NCBI GenBank assembly: GCA_045652465.1
Contig: JAZRUI010000009.1
Span: forward strand, 1 to 64,000
DNA length: 64,000 nt
Source: SIG589 sp045652465
GTDB taxonomy: Bacteria > Bacillota > Clostridia > Oscillospirales > Acutalibacteraceae
Direction of reading: 5' to 3'
The stretch's first letter is position 1, and every line of letters starts with the position of its first letter. Position numbers and translations under genes: made by a program. Positions 32,079-41,024 of this stretch are shown piece after piece. A model generated the notes under the pieces. The model was not told the origin of the DNA. It ran no database searches and saw only the letters and a program-made list of their open reading frames with translations.

Positions 32079-32861
32079 TTATTTATAGTTCTTAAATCCT
32101 AAATCAGCTAATGTTACTCGAATGTCAGCATCGGAGAAATCCGAAACCATCATAGCGAGTAGGGTGTGGAAAAAGTTATCAAGTTCCGCATCCTTGCAAA
32201 TTTTGGTGGTCTTGGTGAGCTTTGCGGCATCGAAGTTGCCGTTTTCCTTTTTGCTGCCATATTCAATCGAGTATTTGCCGCGGCTGAAATCTATGCTATA
32301 GTCAAACTTTGTGCCATCCTCATAGCCGCTCTTGCGAACGATTATGTTATTGGTGTAGTCGCAAACGAGGGTGGTAAGGTTGAGAACATATTCGTTGCCT
32401 GCACCGGTGCTGTTTCCGTTGGTTTCGATAACCTCCTTGAGATAATCGCCAACATGGTCGGGATGAATGCTCAAGCATTTAGAGCAAAAATATCCCTCAT
32501 AGGTGTGTGCGAAATCGGTTTCTTCGGTGTAACTGTCGCCGCAACTGCAGGTAAAGGTGGTAGAACCCTTTTTGATGCAGCTTCCCTGGGTGGTTTTGGG
32601 TATATAATTATGAGTGTGGGGTTGGTCTTTGTCGTCCGAAGCGGGCTTTTTGCTCGAGGAAGAGGAGGGCTTTTCGGTTTCTTCCTTTTGGCTGGAGGAG
32701 GGGGCTTTATCTCCCTCGTCGGAAGGCTTTTCGCTCTCGGTGCTTTGCGTGTCGGATGAACCCGTGTTATCAATAATAACGGTTTCGGTTCCGCAAGCGG
32801 CAAGCGAGAAAATGAGCGCTAAAGTGAGTAAAATAGCAAATAATCTTTTCATTTTTGTCAT
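32079..32861 (-). CDS. Lipoprotein of unknown function with cysteine-rich ribbon
   Basis: A 260-residue protein with a lipoprotein signal (lipobox LAAC, Cys at residue 23) and a Ser/Lys/Glu-rich linker (about 30-80). Then comes a ribbon-like segment with paired cysteines (GSCIKKGSTTFTCSCGDSY and YFCSKC) and histidines, followed by a mixed alpha/beta C-terminal domain. I have seen the CxCGdxY pattern repeated in surface proteins of gut Clostridia, but no function is known to me. It is monocistronic, with an extended -10 promoter (TGGTATAAT) upstream. Confidence 0.65.
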   Translation of the reverse strand: MTKMKRLFAILLTLALIFSLAACGTETVIIDNTGSSDTQSTESEKPSDEGDKAPSSSQKEETEKPSSSSSKKPASDDKDQPHTHNYIPKTTQGSCIKKGSTTFTCSCGDSYTEETDFAHTYEGYFCSKCLSIHPDHVGDYLKEVIETNGNSTGAGNEYVLNLTTLVCDYTNNIIVRKSGYEDGTKFDYSIDFSRGKYSIEYGSKKENGNFDAAKLTKTTKICKDAELDNFFHTLLAMMVSDFSDADIRVTLADLGFKNYK

Positions 32862-32886
32862 CTCCCAGGCTTTATTCTATGAAACG

Positions 32887-32916
32887 ATTATACCATAATA
32901 GCTCCCTAAATGACAA
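32887..32916 (-). promoter_or_regulatory. Promoter of the lipoprotein gene
   Basis: On the minus strand TTGTCA (32911-32916), 18 bp, TATAAT (32887-32892) with the extended -10 element TGG directly before it. Confidence 0.6.
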
Positions 32917-32920
32917 CGAC

Positions 32921-32959
32921 AAATAACGCCATATTTTTTATCAAAATCAAGCGTTATTT
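32921..32959. repeat. 9 bp inverted repeat in intergenic region
   Basis: AAATAACGC (32921-32929) and GCGTTATTT (32951-32959), 21 bases apart. It lies upstream of the lipoprotein promoter and could be an operator or a weak hairpin. Confidence 0.4.
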
Positions 32960-33055
32960 TACTTTTATGCCATAGAGAATGTTAAAATGAGTTGATACAC
33001 CGAGGAGAAACATTATTGGAAAATAGGGGATGGGACATTTTTTACCCATAAGCTA

Positions 33056-33084
33056 TTGTATTTTAGGTTTAGAGATGTTATAAT
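33056..33084 (+). promoter_or_regulatory. Promoter of the WYL regulator gene
   Basis: TTGTAT (33056-33061), 17 bp, TATAAT (33079-33084). The expected start of transcription (about 33091) is only about 10 bases before the ATG, so the message would be almost leaderless. Confidence 0.55.
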
Positions 33085-33100
33085 GTGAAAGGTGATAATG

Positions 33101-34159
33101 ATGAAATCTTCCAAGCCGAAAAAACTGATGATAATGAACATTCTCGATATTCTTCGCCGCTATACCGACGAGGAGCATAGGCTCTCTCAAAAGGATATCG
33201 TTGAGATTCTTAAAAACGAATACGATATGGATGCCGACCGCAAGAGCGTTAAGCGAAATCTCCAAAGTCTTATTGAGTTCGGCTATGATATTAACTATAG
33301 CGAATCTATTCGTATGATTCCCGAAAAGGATAAGAAAACGGGCGAAACCGTTATGGTCGAGAGTTATATTCTCTCGGATTTCTATTTAGAACGCGATTTT
33401 TCCGATAGTGAGCTGCGCTTGCTTATCGATGGTCTTTTGTTTTCAAAGCATATTCCTTATAGCCAATGCAAGCATCTCGTTGAGAAGATTGAAGGGCTCT
33501 CGAATCAATATTTCAAATCGCGCGTGCGCTATATAAAAACCCTGCCCGAAACCGCTCAAAACAATCATCAGCTTTTCTATACAATAGAGATTCTTGATGA
33601 GGCAATCGCCAAGGGCAGGCAGGTTGCATTTAATTATTGCCGCTATGAAACCGATAAAAAACTTCATCCCGTTTTAGGCGATAACGGCAAGCCCTGCGAA
33701 TATATCATAAACCCCTATCAAATGGCGGCAAACAACGGAAAATATTATCTTATTTGCAACAACGACAGCCATGATAATGTTTCGAATTATCGCCTCGATA
33801 GGATAACCAATATTCGCCTGCTTGAAACCCCGCAAAAGCCGCAAAAGCAGGTTAAAGGGATGCAAAACGGGTTCAATCTTTCGAAGCATATGGCGGAAAA
33901 TATGTATATGTTCTCGGGCGAAACAATCCCCGTAACCTTTAGGGCGAAAAAATATCTTTTGAATGATATTTTTGATTGGTTCGCAAACCCGACCTTCTCC
34001 GATGAAACCGAGGATGAGGTAACCGTCCGCGTTACCGTAAGCGAGAGAGCGATGCAGCTTTGGGCGATGCAATATTCGCTTCATATAAAGATTTTATCGC
34101 CCGAATCCCTTAAAGAAAAGGTCAAACTGGACCTCAATACCGCGTTGGAACAGTATTAA
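33101..34159 (+). CDS. WYL-domain transcriptional regulator
   Basis: A 352-residue regulator. The N-terminus (about 5-75) is a winged helix-turn-helix (HRLSQKDIVEILKNEYDMDADRKSVKRNLQSL), and residues about 155-242 form a WYL ligand-sensing domain (VAFNYCRYETD...YIINPYQMAANNGKYYLICNN...YRLDRITNI), followed by a C-terminal WCX-like region. WYL proteins sense nucleic acid or nucleotide ligands and often control defence or DNA-damage genes. The start is among three in-frame candidates (GTG 33092, ATG 33098, ATG 33101); AAAGGTG gives best spacing to 33101. The nuclease-like gene follows 18 bases later. Confidence 0.83.
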   Translation: MKSSKPKKLMIMNILDILRRYTDEEHRLSQKDIVEILKNEYDMDADRKSVKRNLQSLIEFGYDINYSESIRMIPEKDKKTGETVMVESYILSDFYLERDFSDSELRLLIDGLLFSKHIPYSQCKHLVEKIEGLSNQYFKSRVRYIKTLPETAQNNHQLFYTIEILDEAIAKGRQVAFNYCRYETDKKLHPVLGDNGKPCEYIINPYQMAANNGKYYLICNNDSHDNVSNYRLDRITNIRLLETPQKPQKQVKGMQNGFNLSKHMAENMYMFSGETIPVTFRAKKYLLNDIFDWFANPTFSDETEDEVTVRVTVSERAMQLWAMQYSLHIKILSPESLKEKVKLDLNTALEQY

Positions 34160-34177
34160 TTTTTTGGAGGTGCAAAA

Positions 34178-35443
34178 GTGGAAGAACTCAACAAACAACT
34201 TGTTCAAGACTTTTTATCAAAGGCTGCCGAAAAAAGCAAAGCCTTAACCGTTTCACAAGAAGCGAACGGATTTAATATTTTCTGTATCACAGGAATTGAT
34301 ACGAGAGAAGTGAGAATTTGTTCTTTGATTTTTGAACTCCTCCGCAAGGATGGAACACACAACCACGGAACTGAATTTTTAAACCTGTTTTTCAAATATG
34401 TTTTAAACCGCCAAATTGACCCGGAAGACCTTGAAAAAGCCGTGGTTTATTCGGAATATGTAATCGAAAACAACCGAAGAATCGACCTTTTTATAACATA
34501 TGGTGATGTAAGAATTCCCATCGAGGTAAAAATAAACGCGGGCGACCAAGAACGTCAGCTGATAGATTACGCTAAGTATCGTCAAAACGCCCCAATTTAT
34601 TATCTAACCTTGGATGCGCATAAACCGTCCGAATACAGTGCCAATGGCTTAAACGAGGATGAATATTGTTGCGTTTCGTTTATTTATAATATCGATTTGT
34701 GGTTGGAGGAATGCATAAAAGCATCCGAAGAAGAGCCTGGTCTCAGAGAGGTTCTTTCGCAGTTTCAGTCAGCAATGAGTAGAATAACAGGAAAGGATAG
34801 CAAGGTAATGAATAACGAATTATACGAATTGTTCAACAGCGGTACTCTTGATTATATAAAAACAGCCGATAGTATAAGCAGCTCGTTGCCGCATATAAAG
34901 GCCCAAAAAATGCTCCAGGTTTTGGAAAAAATTGAGGAGCATATAAAACAAAAATATGCAATCGTTGAGGGATGCAGAACTGATTATTATGATTATGAAA
35001 TGGCAAAAAAGTATTATGAGCAAAAAGGCTCTACATACCCGGCAATCGCCTTTAAGCTTCCGCCCGAGATATCGCCCGATATGAGCCTTGCTTTTCGAAT
35101 AGAGATTGACGCTGCTATGTATTTTGGAATAGGCAATTATGATGATAAGAATCCTTGGGGAAACAATCATTATTGCAAAGCAAATAAAGAGCAATTCGAT
35201 AGCAAAAAGTTTGCTCCATATCCCGAAGCTCGAGGAAATGATGCTTGGTATTGGTGGCTTTTTGCTGCTACAAAGTTGCTCAGCTTAACCTCACAGCAAG
35301 CCAAGGTGGATGAGCCCAATTTCCGCGAACATAATGATAGCTATTATAAACTTTTTACCAATAAAGGTTTTGAGGAAATCGTTGGTAAAATTTGCAAATC
35401 TATAGATGAAGCTATGGATGAAATCAACTTCCCCAAAAAATAA
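34178..35443 (+). CDS. PD-(D/E)XK nuclease-superfamily protein
   Basis: A 421-residue soluble protein starting at GTG behind TTGGAGGTG. The core motif is RIDLFITYGDVRIPIEVKI: D103, then E116-V-K118, with Q125 and Q127 following, as in PD-(D/E)XK nucleases; E53 or E93 may be the first acidic residue. Residues about 140-420 contain a Trp/Tyr-rich C-terminal domain that may recognise a target. The family occurs as a stand-alone protein in many gut Firmicutes and its target is unknown; a role in phage or plasmid defence or DNA repair is an inference from the fold and the WYL neighbour. Confidence 0.78.
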   Translation: MEELNKQLVQDFLSKAAEKSKALTVSQEANGFNIFCITGIDTREVRICSLIFELLRKDGTHNHGTEFLNLFFKYVLNRQIDPEDLEKAVVYSEYVIENNRRIDLFITYGDVRIPIEVKINAGDQERQLIDYAKYRQNAPIYYLTLDAHKPSEYSANGLNEDEYCCVSFIYNIDLWLEECIKASEEEPGLREVLSQFQSAMSRITGKDSKVMNNELYELFNSGTLDYIKTADSISSSLPHIKAQKMLQVLEKIEEHIKQKYAIVEGCRTDYYDYEMAKKYYEQKGSTYPAIAFKLPPEISPDMSLAFRIEIDAAMYFGIGNYDDKNPWGNNHYCKANKEQFDSKKFAPYPEARGNDAWYWWLFAATKLLSLTSQQAKVDEPNFREHNDSYYKLFTNKGFEEIVGKICKSIDEAMDEINFPKK

Positions 35444-35469
35444 AGCAACAAGTGCCAGGAGGCGATGAA

Positions 35470-35835
35470 ATGCCGCTAACCGAGAATCCTGTTCATATAT
35501 TCGAGCCAACGCCGCTTCAGTGCGGTCAGGCGGTGCTCGCGATGCTTTCGGATGAGAGCGTTGAAACCATAGTAAAACTTTGCAAAAACGAGCGCGAAAC
35601 AACCCTAAAGCAAATGTTTGAAACGCTTGATATTTTGGGCATTTCCTATGACCGAACTCGCAAAGAAGCGCGGGAGAAGGAGCAACTTCCGAGGGTGTGT
35701 ATTTTGAGCCTTGAAACCCCGCATTGTTGGCATTGGTCGCTCTATTTTGACGGCGTTTTTTATGACCCTGAATATGGAGTCCTATCCGATTTTCCGCCGT
35801 CTTCTCGCCGCTATTATTTCGAAATCAAACCTTAA
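35470..35835 (+). CDS. Small C39-like cysteine peptidase family protein
   Basis: ATG 35470, seven bases after AGGAGG, gives 121 residues. The N-terminal TPLQCGQAVLAML has a Gln-Cys pair (Q17, C18) of the papain/C39 type. WHWSLYFDGVFYDP holds a His (H88) and Asp (D99) in the expected order, so a Cys-His-Asp triad is possible. The protein is shorter than typical C39 domains and has no signal peptide, so it acts in the cytoplasm if active. It lies 26 bases after the nuclease-like gene and ends in a terminator. Confidence 0.65.
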   Translation: MPLTENPVHIFEPTPLQCGQAVLAMLSDESVETIVKLCKNERETTLKQMFETLDILGISYDRTRKEAREKEQLPRVCILSLETPHCWHWSLYFDGVFYDPEYGVLSDFPPSSRRYYFEIKP

Positions 35836-35862
35836 GTCCCGTTACACCAACGGGACTTTTTT
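35834..35862 (+). terminator. Intrinsic terminator
   Basis: AAGTCCCGTT - ACACC - AACGGGACTTTTTT closes the WYL/nuclease/peptidase unit. Confidence 0.88.
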
Positions 35863-35913
35863 GTTTAAAAAATGAATTTTATGCCTAAATTATATATAAA
35901 TATAAATAATACC

Positions 35914-35942
35914 TTGACATAGCGGCGGCGAATGATTAGAAT
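35914..35942 (+). promoter_or_regulatory. Promoter of rnj
   Basis: TTGACA (35914-35919), 17 bp, TAGAAT (35937-35942). A leader of about 65 bases ends with AAAGGAGGTAAAG. Confidence 0.75.
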
Positions 35943-36014
35943 TATTTTGGATATTTATTACTACAATTGTTTAGTTTGATATACATACTACCTAAAAAGG
36001 AGGTAAAGTTTTTG

Positions 36015-37865
36015 ATGGCAAAAACAGAAGAGAACAAGAATAAGAAGAAATCGACAAACAAGAAAAACGAAACAAAAGAACAAAAAAGCGTTAAGAACAA
36101 GAAGAACAACAGTAACAATAATTTCAAGTCTAAAGGCAAACCGCATAACCAACCCAAAACTCAAAAAAATGTTGGCAAGAAAAAGAGCGGTGAGGCTCCT
36201 AAAAAAGCCCCCAAGATGAAAATTATCCCGCTCGGAGGTCTTGGAGAGATAGGCAAAAACCTAACTCTTTATGACTATGCAGGCAGTATGTTTATTGTTG
36301 ACTGCGGCATGACCTTCCCCGATGAGGACACCCCGGGTATTGATGTTATCATCCCCGATTTTGACTACCTTGAAAAAAACAAGGAAAAGATAAGAGGCCT
36401 TGTTATAACCCATGGACATGAAGACCATATCGGCGCCGTTCCGTATCTTTTGAAGAAGCTTAATATCCCGATTTACGGAACCCGCCTCAGCCTCGGCCTT
36501 ATCGAGGGCAAGCTTCGCGAGCATAAGATGCTGGCTGAAGCAAAACTCAATACCGTTGATGCCGGCTCAACCATAAAGCTCGGCTCCTTCACGGTGGAGT
36601 TTATCCATGTTAACCATTCGATTCCCGGTGCGGTTGCGCTTGCAATAACCTGCCCTGCGGGAACGGTGGTTCAAACAGGCGACTTTAAAATCGACACAAC
36701 CCCGATTGATGATAAAATGATTGACCTCGCGCGTTTTGCGGAGCTTGGAAAAGAGGGCGTGCTTGCGCTGCTTTCGGATTCCACCAATGCCGAGCGTCAG
36801 GGCTTCACTTCATCCGAAAGGCTGGTTGGCGAATCCTTCTCAACCCTCTTTAAAAAGGCTGAGGGTCATCGCATTATCGTTGCAACCTTCTCGTCGAATA
36901 TTCATCGTATTCAGCAAATAATTGATGAGGCGGTGCGCTGCAACCGAAAGGTAGCGATTTCGGGCAGGAGTATGACCAATGTTGTTTCGATTGCATCGGA
37001 GCTCGGCTATCTTAAGGTGCCCGATGGCGTTATAATCGAAATCGAGGCAATAAAGAATTATCCGCTTGATAAGCTTGTTATCATAACAACAGGCAGTCAG
37101 GGCGAGCCTATGTCGGCGCTGCACCGAATGGCGTATTCCGACCATCGAAATGTTGAGATTATCCCCGGCGATATGATTATCATTTCGGCAACCCCGATTC
37201 CCGGCAACGAAAAATTTGTAACCCGCGTTGTTAATGAGCTTATGAAGCGCGGCGCAAATGTTGTTTATGAAAAGATGTATGATGTTCATGTTTCGGGCCA
37301 TGCATGCCGCGAGGAACTCAAAATAATCTTAAGCCTTGTTAAACCGCAGTATTATATCCCTGTCCATGGCGAGCAAAAGCATCTTGTTAAGAATGCCCAG
37401 CTCGGCGAGGCGATGGGAATCCCCAAGGAGAATATAGTAATAGCGGCGCTCGGCAATGTTATCGAGCTTTCGAAAAAGAAGGCGAAGATAATCGATACAG
37501 TTCAAGCAGGACGCGTCTTGGTTGACGGACTCGGCGTTGGCGATGTTGGCGGAACGGTTCTTCGCGACCGCAAGCATCTTGCCGAGGATGGCGTTATAGT
37601 TATAACCGTAACCATGGATAGCGTAACAGGAGAGGTTTTGGCAGGTCCCGAAATCATCTCGCGCGGTTTCATCTATGCTCGCGAATCCGAGGATATTATG
37701 TCCGAAGCGCACGAAATCGCCTGCGATGCGCTTGAACAGTGTTATATTAAAAACATCAGGGATATGAACACGGTTAAAACCCGCGTTCGCGATGCGGTTT
37801 CGCGCTATCTTTATGAGCAAACCCGCCGCAATCCTATGATTCTACCCATAATTATGTATGTTTAA
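36015..37865 (+). CDS. rnj: Ribonuclease J
   Basis: A metallo-beta-lactamase ribonuclease with 5'-exonuclease and endonuclease activity in mRNA decay and rRNA processing. ATG 36015 (or TTG 36012) after AAGGAGG gives 616 residues. Residues 1-67 are a Lys/Asn/Gln-rich, presumably disordered tail; the core begins at MKIIPLGGLGEIG. The zinc site is HGHEDH (133-138), and the beta-CASP part contains SGRSM and a late VSGHACREEL. Basic N-terminal extensions occur in Clostridial RNase J and may bind RNA. rplI follows 11 bases later. Confidence 0.94.
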   Translation: MAKTEENKNKKKSTNKKNETKEQKSVKNKKNNSNNNFKSKGKPHNQPKTQKNVGKKKSGEAPKKAPKMKIIPLGGLGEIGKNLTLYDYAGSMFIVDCGMTFPDEDTPGIDVIIPDFDYLEKNKEKIRGLVITHGHEDHIGAVPYLLKKLNIPIYGTRLSLGLIEGKLREHKMLAEAKLNTVDAGSTIKLGSFTVEFIHVNHSIPGAVALAITCPAGTVVQTGDFKIDTTPIDDKMIDLARFAELGKEGVLALLSDSTNAERQGFTSSERLVGESFSTLFKKAEGHRIIVATFSSNIHRIQQIIDEAVRCNRKVAISGRSMTNVVSIASELGYLKVPDGVIIEIEAIKNYPLDKLVIITTGSQGEPMSALHRMAYSDHRNVEIIPGDMIIISATPIPGNEKFVTRVVNELMKRGANVVYEKMYDVHVSGHACREELKIILSLVKPQYYIPVHGEQKHLVKNAQLGEAMGIPKENIVIAALGNVIELSKKKAKIIDTVQAGRVLVDGLGVGDVGGTVLRDRKHLAEDGVIVITVTMDSVTGEVLAGPEIISRGFIYARESEDIMSEAHEIACDALEQCYIKNIRDMNTVKTRVRDAVSRYLYEQTRRNPMILPIIMYV

Positions 37866-37876
37866 GGAGCAAGAAA

Positions 37877-38317
37877 ATGAAGGTTATATTGTTAGCAGAT
37901 GTTAAAGGTCACGGCAAAAAAGGCGAGCTTTGCAATGTATCGGATGGATATGCTCGCAACTTCCTTTTCCCCAAGAAGCTTGCAATAGAGGCTGATAGCG
38001 CAGCTATGGGCGAGTTTAAGAGCAAGCAGGCTGCTGCCGACCATCATAAAGCAGAAGAAAAGGCTGCCGCGCAAGCGGTAGCCGATAAGATAAACGGCAA
38101 GAGCGTAACCATTAAGGCGAAGGCAGGAGCCTCGGGCAAACTTTTCGGCGCCGTAACCTCCAAGGAGGTTGCCGCCGAAATCAACAAGGCCTTCGCGGTT
38201 ACCGTTGATAAGAAAAAGGTTTCCATGAATGATATCAAAGCGTTCGGTACCTATAGCGCCGAAGTTAAACTTTATAACGGCATAACCGCTACCGTAAGCG
38301 TAGTTGTTGCCGAATAA
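37877..38317 (+). CDS. rplI: 50S ribosomal protein L9
   Basis: A 146-residue two-domain ribosomal protein. The N-terminal domain MKVILLADVKGHGKKGELCNV...GYARNFLFPKKLA is the L9 signature (RNA-binding, at the base of the L1 stalk). It is joined by a helical linker (about 42-72) to a C-terminal alpha/beta domain. The order rnj - rplI - dnaB is close to the rplI-dnaC order common in Firmicutes. AAGGAGC precedes the ATG. Confidence 0.95.
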   Translation: MKVILLADVKGHGKKGELCNVSDGYARNFLFPKKLAIEADSAAMGEFKSKQAAADHHKAEEKAAAQAVADKINGKSVTIKAKAGASGKLFGAVTSKEVAAEINKAFAVTVDKKKVSMNDIKAFGTYSAEVKLYNGITATVSVVVAE

Positions 38318-38330
38318 GCAGGAGAGAAAA

Positions 38331-39707
38331 ATGGCAGACGAAAAACTCGTTTTGGATTTAGAGGGAAGAAAATTGCCCTATTCGATTGAGGCTGAGCAGG
38401 CTGTTCTCGGTTCAATTCTTATCGACCCCGCCAGCATCAATTTGGTTATTAACCAGTTAAAAACCGAATACTTTTATCTTCCGCAGCATCAAAAAATCTA
38501 TAGTGTTCTTTCGCATATGCTCGAACTCTCGGGCGGTAAAATCGATTTCGTAACCGTTCTTGAAAAGTTAAAGAGTGAGGGCGTTTATGATGAAACGGGC
38601 GGCAAGGCATATCTTTCGCAGTTGGCTCAGGCTGTTCCTTCGTCCGCAAATATCGTTACATATGTAAGCATTATACGCGACCGTTATTATGCCCGTTCTT
38701 TAATGCTCGCGGCGCAAAAGATTATTAAGGATGTTGAGGAGAATGCAAAGGATTCCTCCGCCCTTATCGATGCAGCCGAGCAAAGCATTTATGATATCCG
38801 CGAGGGTATCGATTTTACGGGTCTAACCCACATCAAGGATGTTATCCATAATGAAACATTCGACCGTTTGGGCAAGATTAACGACCCGCAAACCCGAGAT
38901 GACTATATCGGAATTCCTACAGGAATTTCAGCGCTCGATAGGGTTATAACCGGCCTTAATAAGTCCGACCTTATAATCCTCGGTGCTCGTCCCGGTATGG
39001 GTAAAACCTCGTTTGCGCTCAATATTGCCCGTAACGTTGCTATGAATGCAGGCAAAACGGTTTGCTTCTTCAGCCTTGAGATGAGCCGCGACCAGTTGGC
39101 TCAGCGTATGCTCTCGAGCGAGGCTCCCGTTGAGAGCCAAAAGCTTCGAACAGGCGACCTAACCGATGATGAATGGACCAAGCTTTTAAATGCGAGCGCC
39201 AATCTCTCGAAGGCCAATCTTTTCTTTGATGAGAGCGCAGGTATAACCGTTCCCGAAATTAGAGCAAAACTTTTGCGTATGAAGAAGGTTGACCTCGTTA
39301 TCATCGACTATTTGGGACTTATGCATTCGCCCCGCCAAAAGGAAAACCGCGTTCAGGAAATTTCCGAGATAACCCGTAGCCTTAAGGTGTTGGCAAAGGA
39401 TTTGCATATCCCGATTATAGTTTGCGCCCAGCTTTCGCGTGCAACCGAAGGAAAAACCGTTAAATCTCATAAGCCTGCGTTGTCCGATTTGCGTGATTCG
39501 GGTTCTATCGAGCAGGATGCCGATATCGTTTTATTCCTTTATCGCGAAGCCTATTATGATAGCGAAAAGGCCGACGATGCCGACCGAAGCGACCAAACCA
39601 AGGCGCTTTGCCTCGTTGCTAAAAACCGTCACGGTTCTATCGATGAGGTGCCGCTGCATTGGGATGGCGCACACACAAGGTTTACCTCGGAGGATGTGTA
39701 TCATTAA
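38331..39707 (+). CDS. dnaB: Replicative DNA helicase
   Basis: A hexameric helicase (DnaB, called DnaC in Bacillus) that unwinds DNA ahead of the replication fork. ATG 38331 after an AGGAGAG site gives 458 residues. The N-terminal primase-interaction domain begins LPYSIEAEQAVLGSIL. The RecA-like domain has Walker A GARPGMGKT (218-226), the DnaB motif FSLEMSRDQLAQRML, Walker B in LVIIDYLGLM, and LSDLRDSGSIEQDADIV. There is no intein. It ends in TAATG, overlapping tilS by one base. Confidence 0.96.
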   Translation: MADEKLVLDLEGRKLPYSIEAEQAVLGSILIDPASINLVINQLKTEYFYLPQHQKIYSVLSHMLELSGGKIDFVTVLEKLKSEGVYDETGGKAYLSQLAQAVPSSANIVTYVSIIRDRYYARSLMLAAQKIIKDVEENAKDSSALIDAAEQSIYDIREGIDFTGLTHIKDVIHNETFDRLGKINDPQTRDDYIGIPTGISALDRVITGLNKSDLIILGARPGMGKTSFALNIARNVAMNAGKTVCFFSLEMSRDQLAQRMLSSEAPVESQKLRTGDLTDDEWTKLLNASANLSKANLFFDESAGITVPEIRAKLLRMKKVDLVIIDYLGLMHSPRQKENRVQEISEITRSLKVLAKDLHIPIIVCAQLSRATEGKTVKSHKPALSDLRDSGSIEQDADIVLFLYREAYYDSEKADDADRSDQTKALCLVAKNRHGSIDEVPLHWDGAHTRFTSEDVYH

Positions 39708-40993
39708 TGCTTAACAAAGTATTAGCCGCTGTCGAGCGTTTTTCTTTGTTTAGCGCGGGCGATCGCGTAACCGTTGCGTTATCGGGCGGCGCCGATTCAA
39801 TGGCGCTGCTTGATATACTCTATAAAAACCGTGAGCGCTTTAAAATCGAGCTTTCCGCGGCGCATCTTAACCATAAGCTGCGCGGCGAGGAATCCGATAG
39901 GGACGAGGCGTTTGTTGTTTCGTTTTGCGAAAAAAACGGCATTCCGCTTATAACCGAGAGCGCCGATGTAGCGGGCTATGCGGCGGCAAGCGGCAAAAGC
40001 ATCGAGCAGGCGGCAAGGGACATAAGATATGATTTTCTTGCCCGCGTTTCCTGCGGCAAAACCGCAACGGCTCATACAGCGAGCGACAACGCCGAAACAG
40101 TACTTATTAACCTTTCGCGCGGAACTGCGCTAAAAGGTGCTTCGGGCATACCGCCCGTTAGGGACAACTTTGTTCGACCGTTTATTTTTTGCACTCGTTC
40201 TGAAATCGAGGCTTATTGCAAAGAAAATGATGTTCCTTTCGTGACTGACAGCAGTAATCTAACCGATGATTACACCCGCAACAAGATAAGACATAATGTC
40301 ATTCCTAACTTGGAAGCGCTCAACCCGTCTTTTTGCGATGCAATAACGAGGTTTACGCTTTCGGCAGGAGAGGATAGCGATTTCCTTTCTTCGCTTGCGG
40401 CTGAACAGTTCGAAAAAAATCTCAAAAACGGAACGCTCGCGATTGCAAAGAATGCCGCACCTTCTATTGCAAAGCGTATGATAGCGCTGTTTTTGGAAAA
40501 AGAGGCTAAAACCTCGGCCGATAGCATTCATATTAACGAAATATATGATGCTTTAGGGGAAACCACCTGTCGTAGTATTGGCGGCGGCCAAACAGTTTGC
40601 ATAAAAAACGGAAAGCTTTCGTTGCTTTCAAAGGAAGAGCCGATAGAATTTACCGTTGCGATGCAAACAACCGACAGGGAAAGCTTTGAAGAAATGCTCA
40701 AAGTTAACAAATTGTTATTAAAAAACGCAATCGATTGTGATAAAATATGTGGCAAAGTTTCGCTGAGAACAAGGGTGGAAGGCGATAGCATAAAGCTAAA
40801 GGGTAGGGGAACAAAAACCCTTAAAAAGCTTTATAACGAACTGAAAGTTCCTGCTAACGCGCGCGAACAGTTGCCGATTGCGGTCGATAGCGAGGGAATA
40901 GTTTGGATTTGCGGCGCAGGCGTTAGCGAACGTGTTTGCATTGATGAAAACTCCAAACAAATTCTTATATTTAACTATAAGCAAAATCAATAA
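39707..40993 (+). CDS. tilS: tRNA(Ile)-lysidine synthetase
   Basis: Modifies C34 of the CAU-anticodon tRNA-Ile to lysidine so that it reads AUA. ATG 39707 shares a base with the dnaB stop; CGGAGGATG lies upstream. The 428-residue protein has the PP-loop SGGADS (26-31), the HLNHKLRGEESDRDE block, and a C-terminal substrate-binding domain (about 340-428) with KLKGRGTKTLKKLYNELKVP. The neighbours hpt and ftsH are the classical Firmicute arrangement. Confidence 0.94.
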   Translation: MLNKVLAAVERFSLFSAGDRVTVALSGGADSMALLDILYKNRERFKIELSAAHLNHKLRGEESDRDEAFVVSFCEKNGIPLITESADVAGYAAASGKSIEQAARDIRYDFLARVSCGKTATAHTASDNAETVLINLSRGTALKGASGIPPVRDNFVRPFIFCTRSEIEAYCKENDVPFVTDSSNLTDDYTRNKIRHNVIPNLEALNPSFCDAITRFTLSAGEDSDFLSSLAAEQFEKNLKNGTLAIAKNAAPSIAKRMIALFLEKEAKTSADSIHINEIYDALGETTCRSIGGGQTVCIKNGKLSLLSKEEPIEFTVAMQTTDRESFEEMLKVNKLLLKNAIDCDKICGKVSLRTRVEGDSIKLKGRGTKTLKKLYNELKVPANAREQLPIAVDSEGIVWICGAGVSERVCIDENSKQILIFNYKQNQ

Positions 40994-41024
40994 TAATTTT
41001 AGCTTTTTTGGGGGATGTTAAAAT

